From the NCBI GenBank assembly GCA_004431415.1, contig QPMI01000047.1:1-64000 (forward strand): a DNA stretch of 64,000 nt, in the 5' to 3' direction. This DNA comes from Cyanophora paradoxa. Taxonomy: Eukaryota > Glaucocystophyceae > Cyanophorales > Cyanophoraceae. The position numbers and the translations under genes are program-made. Shown piece after piece: positions 19,430 to 29,504 of the stretch. The notes under the pieces were generated by a model, which did not search any database, had not been told where the DNA came from, and worked only from the letters and a program-made list of their open reading frames with translations. How positions within the stretch are numbered: the stretch's first letter is position 1; every line of letters begins with the position of its first letter.

Positions 19430-19930
19430 TCGAGCTAAAAACCCGCGGCTCGAGCCAGCTCGAGCCGGCCCACTCCAGCCTCGAGCCAGCTCGAGCCCGG
19501 CTCGAGCCGGCCCAGGGGGGGTACCTGGTCCCGGACTTCGGCGCGCGGAGCTGAGAGAACTTGACCTCTAGCTCGTGCGAATACATGCAGAAAGCACATA
19601 ATAATACAGAGTAGAGGTAGGCTAGCCTGTATTTGATGAATTAGGCCCGCGAAGTCGACACGAGCTAGAAATGAGAAGTTTACGTACGTCAGAGGCCGCA
19701 CCTCTAGATCTCCCCCCCCGGCTCGAGCCCTGGCTGGCCGGCTCGACCTAGCTCGCCCCCTCTAGATCTGGCTCGAGCCAGCCCTCCCCTCTCGGCTCGA
19801 GCTCGAGCCGCCGGCTCGTGCGAGCCGCCCCTCGCCACGAGCCGGCTCGAGCCGGAAAAAAGGTCGGCTCGAGCCGGGCTCGCTCGAGCCAGGCCCGCTC
19901 GATCGCGAGCCGAAGCTCTAGCGAGCTTCG
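19430..19930. repeat. GGCTCGAGCC palindrome island
   Basis: More than fifteen copies of CTCGAGCC or GGCTCGAG in 500 bases, with AGATCT and TCTAGA words between. No gene supported. Confidence 0.65.
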
Positions 19931-20061
19931 CGCCTTGCAATATCGATCAAATTAAAATTCATCAATCGCCTTTCATATGAGATCACTTGGTAAGCGGCAG
20001 GCTCCGGCACTGCGGCAGCTGCGGCACTGGAATTCGATATTCGAAGATGAACCACTCGCGA

Positions 20062-20493
20062 TCATCGGATCGCGATCGCCTCCGCCCGCTGCAGCTGGTC
20101 AATGAAAACCTCTGAAAGATGAGTGTAGCCTACTGTAGAACTAGTTAACATTGTCAACTTAACAAGCAGGGGGGCAAGCCCCCCCGCACCCCCCCATTTA
20201 CTGGTGATCATTGCGCGGCTAAGAGAAGCACGCCCAGTGCAGACCTGAGCAGGCAGGTCGATGGCAAGAGGCTGAGCAGCACCAGTGCGACGGAGCAGCA
20301 GAGTCTCGGTAGGATTGAGTACAGAGGGCACAAATATAGCACTAGACACAAGCAGGGGGGGCTCCGCCCCCCCCGCACCCCCCCCGCTTGCTAGCTGGGT
20401 ACAGACCGTACAGCACAGCTCGTTTTTTTCCCAATCGACTCGACATGCCCGTTGTATGGGCAAGGGCAGCCGGCGATCGCGATAACTTTTCAC
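20062..20493 (-). CDS. hypothetical open frame interrupted by two hairpin elements
   Basis: A 143-residue frame whose middle (about 20335-20215) has ordinary composition (FVPSVLNPTETLLLRRTG, then LAIDLPAQVCTGRA). Both ends of that stretch meet a G-run hairpin element at 20348-20386 and 20161-20196. If the hairpins are short introns or insertions, the middle is one exon of a decayed gene, possibly from a mobile element. Family not recognised; a chance frame is possible. Confidence 0.25.
   Translation of the reverse strand: MKSYRDRRLPLPIQRACRVDWEKNELCCTVCTQLASGGGAGGAEPPLLVSSAIFVPSVLNPTETLLLRRTGAAQPLAIDLPAQVCTGRASLSRAMITSKWGGAGGLAPLLVKLTMLTSSTVGYTHLSEVFIDQLQRAEAIAIR
20161..20196 (-). repeat. 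G-run hairpin element, copy 1
   Basis: AACAAGCAGGGGGGCAAGC then C7, GCA, C7: a six-pair G/C stem with a tetraloop and a trailing C run. Same layout as 20348-20386. Confidence 0.7.
20348..20386 (-). repeat. G-run hairpin element, copy 2
   Basis: ACAAGCA then G7, CTCCG, C8, GCA and C8. Differs from copy 1 in loop and run lengths but keeps the ACAAGCA start and GCA spacer. Confidence 0.7.
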
Positions 20494-20678
20494 CCGCTTC
20501 GAGCCGGCTAGTGCGCCAACGTCAGCTGCAGCTGCATGCAGCGTGTAGCCGGCAAGCTACCGGGTAGATTAGTGCTAGCCCGGTCCCAGCCAACCCAATA
20601 GCCGAAGAGCGATGTTGGGTGAACTTGGGTCGACCGGTAAAAAAAACGAGCTGTGAGCTATAAGTCCATGGATTTAAA

Positions 20679-20848
20679 TTGACCAATCACGAAATCGCTA
20701 GAGTTTCCGACTGGGACTTTTTGACTCGACTCGCCGTAGTAAGCAATTTTGACGTACCCAGCCTTTTTGATTAAATTGTCCAATCACCAAATCGCCCGAG
20801 TTTCAGACTGAAGCTTTTTGACTCGACTCGCTGTAGTGAACAATTGGC
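20679..20848 (+). repeat. two-copy tandem repeat, 97-bp period
   Basis: TTGACCAATCACGAAATCG at 20679 and TTGTCCAATCACCAAATCG at 20776, with matching GACTTTTTGACTCGACTCGC or GCTTTTTGACTCGACTCGC segments downstream. Confidence 0.65.
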
Positions 20849-20849
20849 G

Positions 20850-21752
20850 TTTTCCGCCAGCGAAAGGGTCCCATGGGTACACGAAACCACAGTACTATGC
20901 GGGCTGGAACCGCTTGTTTTTTTACTACTCAACAAATGAAATGGACAAATACACCATTGGGCAAGGTTTCCAGTGGCATTTTTTTGCTTCTCCAAGCTCA
21001 GACCAGCCGTAGTTCGCAGGTCCCAAATGTCAAATTTGGCAGCAAAAGGTAAGCGGCGTTTGCCGAGTTGCAATTTCCCAGCCTGGCCTGGTACTGTGGT
21101 GAAAAGGTACTATAGTTCATTGTACTACTGTTATAGCTGCAGCGAGGCTAGTCATAGTGCTAGGGCTATTCTGAGCGTGCTAAGATGGTCGCTGGACCAG
21201 ATGGCAACGCGTACAAGGGTACATGTACAGGCCCAGAGGACAGGGCTAAATAAGGGAGCAGAGGGCCAGAGGCCAAGGGCCTAGCTAAGAGCTAGAGGAC
21301 TAGCCGACGAGCCGAGCGAGTCGGAAAGTGGATGGCACATCATGACTGTCGGACATAGCGATCGCGCGCGAAATTTTTTAAAGAAATTTACATGCAGACG
21401 TTTTCATGACAAAAGAATAATATTAATCTTCCTCTGCTTCATCTAGATATCTCGCTACTTCAGAATCCTTCACTACTTCGGTAGTACTGAGTATACGGTT
21501 GCGCTACTTCAGAATCCGGAGCGGGCCCGGGGTGCTCATGATCAGCGGCTTCGACAGAATCACTGAGAGTCATGATCATGATCACTGCTTTCGCTAGCGC
21601 TGCGTTGACTTCGAATTCACCTGCTGATGTGCTCCGTCGTGCGCAGCAGCGCTAGCTATATATATATAGCAACATGTGCAGCAGCACTAGTATGTACGTA
21701 AGCTATGTACGCGGTTAAACGTTGTTTATTTATAAGCGCAACTGCGGCAAAG
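20850..21752. other. gap: no gene seen
   Basis: Short open frames only. Holds a repeated CGCTACTTCAGAATCC (21452 and 21504), several CATGATCATG words and a TA-rich patch near 21657. Confidence 0.4.
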
Positions 21753-22403
21753 ACAGCTGCCAGCGCTAGCGCCGCTGCTGGCCAGTGGCAGCCTGCTGCC
21801 GCTGCTCATGCCATGATGATCACCGGCTGCCGCAGTGCCTAACATGTACAGTAGCAGTAGTAGACCGTACAACGTGGCACAGCTGCAGCTAGACTGCAGT
21901 GTGCATATGCATGCGCACGTGTTTCCCGGGACTCCGGGAGTCCGCTACTTTTCGCTATCCGCCACTTGAGCTGTCCGACGGTCCGTTACTTTCCGGAAAC
22001 GTCCGTTATCCGCCACTTTCCGTTACTTCCGTTAAACGTTATCTGGCTGATTCTGGCAATAATATCTGCCGGCCACTTTCCATGCACGCCGGCGCCACAC
22101 TGTGACAGCGCGCGGCGCCGGCGCGGCCGGCGCTGGCGCCGCGCGCTACCGTATATAAACGACTATTAAACGTACGCGCGTCGCGCGCTGTACGCGCGCG
22201 GGGCGCCGGGTCAAAGATGATGATTGATGACGTCATGTCAGCTGACAAGGTGGGGTACCGTAGGAAACGAGCGTCACGGTACGTACATGTGATCATGATT
22301 CATGAGTCGAAAGGCTCAGAGCTTGAGGCAAGTCTTATTTGTAGCCAATTTTGAAATACAGTTCCAGCGGGGTAATAGCTCAGTGGTAGAGCGCATCGTT
22401 CGC
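21753..22403 (+). repeat. 651-bp tandem duplication, copy 1
   Basis: Matches 22404-23054 at an offset of 651 with no difference that I can find. It contains a GCGCCGGC-rich palindrome and a TATATAAA word. Its right end is the first half of a tRNA-Ala gene, cut in the anticodon loop. Confidence 0.85.
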
Positions 22404-22404
22404 A
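22369..22404 (+). pseudogene. 5' half of tRNA-Ala(CGC)
   Basis: Identical to the first 36 bases of the complete tRNA at 23020, then switches to the start of duplication copy 2 (CAGCTGCC) inside the anticodon loop. Confidence 0.85.
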
Positions 22405-23054
22405 CAGCTGCCAGCGCTAGCGCCGCTGCTGGCCAGTGGCAGCCTGCTGCCGCTGCTCATGCCATGATGATCACCGGCTGCCGCAGTGCCTAACATGTAC
22501 AGTAGCAGTAGTAGACCGTACAACGTGGCACAGCTGCAGCTAGACTGCAGTGTGCATATGCATGCGCACGTGTTTCCCGGGACTCCGGGAGTCCGCTACT
22601 TTTCGCTATCCGCCACTTGAGCTGTCCGACGGTCCGTTACTTTCCGGAAACGTCCGTTATCCGCCACTTTCCGTTACTTCCGTTAAACGTTATCTGGCTG
22701 ATTCTGGCAATAATATCTGCCGGCCACTTTCCATGCACGCCGGCGCCACACTGTGACAGCGCGCGGCGCCGGCGCGGCCGGCGCTGGCGCCGCGCGCTAC
22801 CGTATATAAACGACTATTAAACGTACGCGCGTCGCGCGCTGTACGCGCGCGGGGCGCCGGGTCAAAGATGATGATTGATGACGTCATGTCAGCTGACAAG
22901 GTGGGGTACCGTAGGAAACGAGCGTCACGGTACGTACATGTGATCATGATTCATGAGTCGAAAGGCTCAGAGCTTGAGGCAAGTCTTATTTGTAGCCAAT
23001 TTTGAAATACAGTTCCAGCGGGGTAATAGCTCAGTGGTAGAGCGCATCGTTCGC
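22404..23054 (+). repeat. 651-bp tandem duplication, copy 2
   Basis: Second copy; here the sequence continues into the intact 3' half of the tRNA gene. Confidence 0.85.
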
Positions 23055-23091
23055 ATCGATGAGGCCCGGGGTTCAATCCCCCGTTGCTCCA
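23020..23091 (+). tRNA. tRNA-Ala (anticodon CGC)
   Basis: A complete 72-base cloverleaf: acceptor GGGGTAA/TTGCTCC with the G3-U70 pair that identifies alanine tRNAs, D arm GCTC/GAGC, anticodon stem CATCG/CGATG with loop TTCGCAT (anticodon CGC at 23052-23054), T arm CGGGG/CCCCG with TTCAATC, and discriminator A. No 3' CCA is encoded, as expected for a eukaryotic nuclear gene. Confidence 0.95.
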
Positions 23092-23623
23092 TTTCCGCTG
23101 TTTTCCGCGTGGTTCAACTCCGCATGGCTCCATTTCTGCGCGAAGAAGCTAGTTGTCGATCGCGGCGCACCGTGGCACGCGCTGCAGAGCCTATAGGTTA
23201 TAGCTAGCTCGTTGGCGCTGGCAGTCGCGGCCGCGGCTCAGCGTCCGATGGTCTGGCCGCGGACTCCGGGACCGCGCGCGCGCGGGCGGCCGCGGCCGCC
23301 GGGCCGGCGCCCGCGGCAGGCCCGGCGCCGGCGGGCGCCGCGGCGCGCGTTACCGGTACCCGAGCTCGACTCGGTACGTATACTCGAGCGGCGGTCTGGA
23401 TCCATTCTGGCCGTGGCTCCTGTTCATTCCTGTACTTGCAATTGTAGCTGTGCACACACGCGTACACGTGTGCGTGGGCACCGTGGCACACTGTGACATG
23501 TACAGCTGCAGGGAGCGCTAGCGCTATAGCTAGCCACGCCATCGCGCGCCCCCGCTCAACGCTTGTCGCCCCTGGCCGCGGCCGGCGCGCGCCCCGCGGC
23601 CGGCAACTTAGCGGCTAGGTCTA

Positions 23624-23675
23624 CTAGCTACGTATGTTCGTGCTACATATGTCCCGTACGAACATACGTAGCTAG
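23624..23675. repeat. 18-bp perfect inverted repeat
   Basis: CTAGCTACGTATGTTCGT at 23624-23641 and its exact complement at 23658-23675, with a 16-base loop. Confidence 0.75.
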
Positions 23676-23890
23676 ATCGATATCGACTCTGATCGTGATC
23701 CGATGATCATGAACTCTTCAAGGCTTGACGTCGACATGCTGCTCTACATTTCACTGCATGCCGCAGTGCAGACAAACACTTTACAGGCATAGCGCTCTGG
23801 ATACTAACGAGATCGAGCGAATTCGAAGAGCAGCAGCAGAAGGTACTCAAGGCTGGGCGGCCGGGGCCCCCGGGGCCCCCGGGGCGTCAG

Positions 23891-25597
23891 TCAGCGGAAG
23901 AGGGTGCGGACGACGAGGAAGCCGACGGATAGGGCGAGGTACGCGAGGCGGGAGAGGAGGGCGGGGGTCACGGGCGCCCCCAGCACCCGCCACCCCTGCG
24001 GCGCCGCCCCGAAGAACCGCAAGAAGTCCCGAGCTTCTTCAAGGGCGGGATCGGAGCGCGAGGAAGAGGAGGGGGAAGGGGCGAGGAGGAGGCGCCCGGC
24101 GGCGGCGCGGACGTCGAGGCAGGCGGAGGAGACGGCGGCCATGGGGCCGAGGAGGAGGGCGGCGAGGGCGAGGTCGGCTGGGGCCGCGTACAGGAGGACG
24201 GGGTCCCAGCCCCCGTCCGGGTCCACCAGGACGGCGTACAGGAAGAAGGCGACGTACCCCCCTATCAGGAGGACCTCCAGCGACACGAAGAGCTGCGAGG
24301 CCGCCACCGCTGCGCCGAAAGCGTCGGGGGGGGGATGGGGGTGTTCCAGGGGGGTACGCCCCGCGCACCGGAGTCGATGAGGCGGGAGGCAGCGGCGTAG
24401 CGGGCGAGGGCGGCGCGGGCGCGGGGCCCCGGGGGCCCCTCCGCGGACAGCTCCCGCGCGCAGTCCAGGACGACCCTAGGGGGGATGGAGTCGGCGGCCG
24501 GGGGGGAGGGGACAGGAAGGGGGGTACGGGTGCGGACTCGCGGTAGAGGAGGCACTCGGCGACGAGGAGGCCGAGGGGTACGAAAGCAGCGGAGAAGGAG
24601 ACGAGGACGGCGGCCGAGGTGCCCGCCAGCAGGCCCGCCGTCGCCGCCCGCGAGGCGTACCTGTTCGGGGGGGTATGAGAATGAATGCGGGGGCCGGGGG
24701 GGGGGGTACGCGGAACGCACGCGGAGCTGGCGCTGAGCCACCAGGCGACGACAATCGTGAGGCCGGCCGCCAGGGCGAACAGCACAACGCCCGATAGCCC
24801 GACGCTGGCGGCGGGAGGCGTCGGGAGGCGTCGGGAGGCGGCGGGAGGCGGCGGGGGCGGGGCGGGGGGCGTGGGGCGCACCGAGTGACGAGGCGGGCGC
24901 GGCGCCGGCAGACGGCGCCGCCGGCGGCCGCTTCCGCCATCGCGCGCTCGAGCCGCCGCGCCGAGCAGAAGTGGAGGCCGAAGAGGTACGGCCAGACGAA
25001 GAGGAGCGCGATGAAGGGGATCGCCCCGCTCTGCTTGACCGAGCCGGCGTCGGCGGACGCGGCGGAGGCGGCCGCGTACGTGAAGACGTCGAGCGAGAGC
25101 ACGAGGAGGACGTGCAGGCAGTGCCCGGGGGACGCCAGGCGACCGCCCTTCGCGGGCGGCTGCAGCGCGAGGAGCCGCAGCGCGGCCCGGACGATCGGCG
25201 GGAGCTGAGGGAGATTCTCGGCCTGCCGCCGCTGCGTTGGGCCCTCCTCTGGCTCGGGTTCGGCGAACGCCGCCACTCGGAGCTTTGCGGCGGCGCCGGC
25301 CGCGGGGCGGAAGCCGTCAGCTCCAGCCGCAAAGGCCCCGTGGCTCGACTTATCCGCGTACGTTCGCTCCAAATCCGCATCCCCCGCCGCGGTCGGCGCG
25401 GCGCGGGGGGCGAGGCGTTCGAGCTCGCTGCATTCGTCGGCCGATGGCGCGAGAGCAGCTGGGCCGGGATCTGGCCAGACAGCGTATGAAGGGCTCTGAG
25501 GATACTGCTGAGCGTCGATATCTGACACCTGGATCGCCGCTGGCGTGCCGCGCGTCCGAGCTCGACCGCTGTTCATCCAAATCTCCGCCCGCTGCAC
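23891..25597 (-). CDS. multi-pass (about seven-helix) membrane protein, five exons
   Basis: Minus-strand ATG 25597 (or 25574). Exon 1 (25597-24886) has a polar N-terminus of about 115 residues, then helices HCLHVLLVLSLDVFTYA and IPFIALLFVWPYLFGLHFC. Exon 2 (about 24805-24725) holds GVVLFALAAGLTIVVAWWL; exon 3 (about 24670-24535) another long helix; exon 4 (about 24480-24360) is a cytosolic loop; exon 5 (24315-23891) carries three helices and the stop. Donors are GTGCGC or lie beside GTACCCC words; acceptors are CAG or TAG. About 450 residues. Topology resembles a receptor or channel-like protein, but no family motif is visible. Confidence 0.55.
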
Positions 25598-25848
25598 TGC
25601 GCACGCCCTCTCGCTGCTGACGCTGCAATGGACACAGCTAGCTTAGACTAGCAAGCGGTACTGGCGGCGGTGGCGAGAAAGGCCAGGTCGGCGACGACAC
25701 ATGAGCCTCGCTTATTCTGTACCCGATGGCTGATGATTTCGTGCTGTACCCCAGCTGCTTCGACAGAGTTCGATTCGGAGCACTCTTTTTTTTTCTCTAG
25801 CGACGCCACCGACGCGTGCGCTTAGCGCCACACCGCGATCGCGTAAAG

Positions 25849-27198
25849 ATGGCGGATTTCGTGCCTGGCGTGGGCCCGGACGTCGCCGGAATGGTGCCTG
25901 GCGAGGGCCCAGCTCCGCCCGCTCCGGCGCCAGCGCCCGTGTACGGCGGCGCGGGCCCGTTCATACCTGCGCCTCCGTCGGATCAGTGCCCGGCCGGATA
26001 TGGCCTCATCGACCCCGCCGCTCCCGGCGCGCCGCCGGCGTTTATGCGTTTCAAGCCCGCCAACGCAGGCCTGGTGCGTGCTTGGCCTGGCCGGCCGTCA
26101 CGCCGACGTCACGGCAGGCAAAGCCGCGCGCTCGCAGTCCGTTTAACGAAGATAAATTTGCCATATGCATAATGCGGCGGGTTGCGCGCGGCTCGAACTT
26201 TCGGAATTAATTAACTTTTGAATTCCCCGCGCAGTTCTGGTGCTCGAGCTCCCGAGTCCACGAATCTGCCCGCCAACTCGTTGTGCTCCGCTAATTATAA
26301 GGTGTTGCCGCGCGTTCCGCGCTCAGGAAGTGGCAATACCAGCAGACTTTGGTTCCTCATCCCGTCTGCTGCCCGACCGACCGCTCTCAGCCGAGGTGAT
26401 TGCCCGTCGACGCCACGGCCGCGCGCGGGACGGATTTGATCGAGATTCCACACAGATTCCTCGTGGTCAAAAGCGCGGCGGCCCCCACGACCGGGTACAA
26501 CCCGAACATTTACTGCTGCGACTCTGCTCAGAACGCGCTCGGCCGCGGCGTCCACGTGCCGCGAGTGCGGCCCCGCCCGCTCCGCATGAATAAATCGATC
26601 GATCTAGATCTCGCGAATTGCAGTGAATATCTCCGCACGCGCCCTAATATAATCCGTTCCCAAAGAACAGCAATGAAGTGGAGCGGGCGCTAAAGAATTC
26701 ATGCCGCAAACGTGCGCACACGCCGGCGTCCCCCCCACCCACCCACCCAACCTCCTTCCGTGACTGCGCGCGCGCGCCCGTGCAGCCGGCTTGTTCACGA
26801 GGGCTTCCAAGAGCCAGGGCCACCTGGGCAAGGCGGCGCTCCCGTTCGACACGCAGGGGCGGGTGCAGGAGATCAGGCGGGAGGTCCTCCAGCATAATCT
26901 CGCGTGCGCCCTCTCTTTAGCTAAGATCCGGCCATTCAATGATTGCCAGGCTGTCCATGTACATTATAGAGCTGCCCGCTCGCGATCGCCGGCGGGGCCG
27001 TGATCGAAGCCGGCGCCGGGGCGCAGGCGGGCGGGCTGGGACGTCGACCTGCAGGCCGACGCCTACACCCAGTACACGGCCCCCGAGGAGGACTTCGCGG
27101 AGGACCCGGCGCCCGGCGCCCTCGCAGCCGCAGCCGAGGTCCGCTCGGGTTCTAATCAGCCGCGTTGGCCGGGGCCCGGGGCTCAAGCTTGGAGCTGA
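25849..27198 (+). CDS. unknown multi-exon gene
   Basis: First exon from ATG 25849: a Pro/Ala/Gly-rich leader ending ...MRFKPANAGL at a GTGCGTGC donor near 26073. Later coding-like pieces are 26236-26292 (after CGCGCAG), 26400-26545 (TDLIEIPHRFLVVKSAAAPT and GYNPNIYCCDSAQN), about 26818-26935 (RVQEIRREVLQ) and 27040-27198 (DVDLQADAYTQYTAPEEDF), ending TGA near 27196. Joins between them are not certain. The tidy middle piece suggests a real conserved protein, but I do not recognise it. The exon model has low certainty; expression data or a homologue would decide it. Confidence 0.35.
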
Positions 27199-27588
27199 CG
27201 TTGACGGCTTGGCGCAGGAGGAGGGGGCGGAGGGCTTCGCGGCGGCGGGCGACGAGGCGGCGGCGGCCCTCTTCGCGTTCGACGCCGCCGACGCCGACGG
27301 CGGCGCCCGCGGCCTCCAGCTGCTCTAGAACCGCACCCGAGCCCGGCGCCGGCGGCGCCGGCTGCAGCCGTCGCGCGCGTCGCGGTCGCTTAGCTTTAAT
27401 TTGTATGGCACGTGCAATCATGTAATGGCTTTGTTTGAAAAACGGCACTGGTATCAAGGATTTCAATTGAGATTACCAAATAAACCTCGGGACTGGATCT
27501 AATTAAAAACTACGTCTTCAGCGCCTGCTGCGAAGAAATTTACAAAAACGATGTCAATACGTATCCGGAATCTGAAGTGCAAGTGTGG

Positions 27589-29021
27589 TCAAACGAGCGA
27601 ATCTGAGCTGGGGCCCCGGCTGAACGCGACTGCCTCCGCCGCGGGCGGGTGCGCGTGCGCGTGCGCGTACGTAAACGCCGCCGGGGGGGCTCGAGCCGGC
27701 GCCTGCGCCTGCGCTGGGGCGCCCTTCAGCTTGCACCCCGGCTCGCCGGCCGCCGAGCCTGCCGAGGGCGCCTGCGCGAGGCCCATCTCGAGGCTCGCCG
27801 CCTTCGCGTCCGCTGTCGCGCCCGCCGCAACCTGCGCGCCCCGGGTTCGAATCCGGGCGGGCCCCTTTGATTTAAAACCAGTACAAACCTCGAGCTGGAG
27901 GCGGGCGAGGAGGGGGCCCGGGTGGCAGGCGAGGAGGACCGCCACAGCCACCGCCACCAGAATCGAGTCGAACGCGTAGAAGAGGACCTGGGGTTACAGG
28001 AAATTAGAGGGGGGTACGGGACTTTAAGAGTGGGGGTACGGCGAGGCACCTCGCTGGTGGAGATGGAGCTCTCGCGGCCCGAGGCGAACTCGATCGTGCG
28101 GAAGAAGTTCCGGATCGAGACGAGCCCGATGCCGACGAAGAGGCCCCAGAACACCTGTACCCCCGTGAGCGAGAGCTCGTACCCCGGGTGGCGGAGGGGG
28201 AGAACGGACCCGCCGTGCCCCGGAGAGCCTGGAGACGCCGGTCTTGGGCGTGACGTACACCCACACGGCCACGAAGAAGAAGAGGCCAAAAAAAGCGAGC
28301 TGGGGGGCGGGCGGGCGGGCGTCAGACCCGGGTTCGAATCCAGGAGGGCCCGGGGGCGGGGCGCAGGGGTACCTGGGCGACCAAGCCGATGATCTCGATG
28401 GCCATACCCGTGTTGTAGAGCTCGGGGCGGGTACCCGCCACGCCGAGGAAGCCCCCGCCCGCGCACTGGATCGTCAGCGTGACCGCGTCGCTGCGCGGGC
28501 GCGCGGGCGGCGTCAGCGGCGGGGCGAGGCGAGGCGAGGCAGGGGGGGAAGAGTTCGAACCTCGCGCCGAAGAGCTTTGCGATGAGGGGGGAGCGGAGGC
28601 GGCCGACGCGCTGGACGCCCGAGGCGGCGAGGACGCGCCCCACCGTGATGTAGCACGCGACGGCGAGCAGCGTCGGCGTGATGATCAGGAACAGCTGCAT
28701 CACCTGCGAGCGGGCGGGCGGGCGCGCCGAGCGTAAGCGCTCGCTGCAGAGCGAAGACAGATCGAATTCTTTACGTGGGCGCACGAGGAAGTTGTTGAAG
28801 CCTGGCTTGCCGACGGCGTCGACGCGTGCGATGTAGCCGGCGGCCTCCAGGAACGACGTCACGGGGACGAGCAGCATGTAGTACGAGCGCGTCTTCAGCG
28901 AGAGGACAACGCCCACGACCGTGAGGATGAGGTATACGACGAGCGCGGCGATCGCAGCGCCGCGGGATGGCTCGTAGCCGAAATACCGCTCGAGAAGAAC
29001 GTGCCGCATCGTCTCGTCCAT
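27589..29021 (-). CDS. RTA1-family membrane protein, seven exons
   Basis: Exons: 29021-28785, 28703-28561, 28490-28373, 28299 to about 28205, 28154-28050, 27987-27889 and 27831-27589. The order of motifs follows the RTA1 family: LFLIITPTLLAVACYITVGR, then LTIQCAGGGF and GMAIEIIGLVAQ, then FWGLFVGIGLVSIRNFFRTIEF with the conserved R-x3-E-F, and last FYAFDSILVAVAVAVLLACHPG. Seven helices. Known members are plasma-membrane or organelle proteins of fungi and protists linked to lipid movement and drug tolerance; the substrate here is unknown. Two introns carry a tRNA T-arm-like word. The C-terminal Ala/Pro-rich tail is less certain. Confidence 0.7.
27839..27864 (+). repeat. T-arm/B-box-like word in an intron, copy 1
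   Basis: CCCCGGGTTCGAATCCGGGC plus GGGCCC. It lies antisense inside the last RTA1-family intron, about 7 bases from the acceptor. Confidence 0.5.
28327..28353 (+). repeat. T-arm/B-box-like word in an intron, copy 2
   Basis: ACCCGGGTTCGAATCCAGGA plus GGGCCCG in the intron between RTA1-family exons 3 and 4, same orientation as copy 1. Confidence 0.5.
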
Positions 29022-29504
29022 CGCGGCTGCTGCGGTTGGCTCGCGTACGTGCGCGCGGCTGGTTCGATCGGCTGGCCGGGGCTTAGCTAGCGTTCAGGGC
29101 GAGCTCGAGGTTGGTTGGGGTAGCTCGTCGATGCGATCCTCCACTTCGGTCTTTGGCGGACACGGGAGCGGGCTGGGCGAGCTGGGAGCGTCTGGCGCGC
29201 CGCTGGCTGCCAGATCTAGAGGCGAGAAGGAGCAGGTGACTGTACTGCATCGCTGCGCGACCGCAGGTGATGGGAGGAGGCGCGCGTGATCCTGTCGGAT
29301 GAAGTCGGGAGCTGTGGCGAGAGCGCTGTCGAAGCTGTCGACACCACTCGACACCATTGAATCAGTTTCTCTTTTTTGCCGCGAACGAAGTCTGCGTGTA
29401 CCCGGCAACGAAGGCCCAAGACCGCCCTCCTCTGCACGCGTAAGCACCAGCGATCGACGAGGCAGCTCCCAGACAGCTTCTTAGCCAGCTGAGCGAGCAG
29501 CCGC
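29022..29504. promoter_or_regulatory. shared divergent promoter region
   Basis: 480 bases between the divergent starts of the RTA1-family and AKAP17A-like genes. I see no clear TATA box; the minus-strand frame 29094-29447 is not supported. Confidence 0.4.

Larger units (their letters stand above)
19216..20505. mobile_element. region bounded by a ~90-bp inverted repeat
   Basis: About 19220-19305 (GGGTGAAAGTTATCGCGATC ... GAAAAAAACGAGCTGTG) returns inverted at about 20415-20500. A partial third copy in direct orientation ends at AAAAAAAACGAGCTGTG near 20650. The interior holds the XhoI-like palindrome island and a minus-strand open frame at 20062-20493. A decayed transposable element is the simplest reading. 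Confidence 0.4.

Noticed and set aside
21899-22947. Paired open frames in the two duplication copies
   Set aside because: They are identical only because the DNA is duplicated; composition and short length do not support coding.
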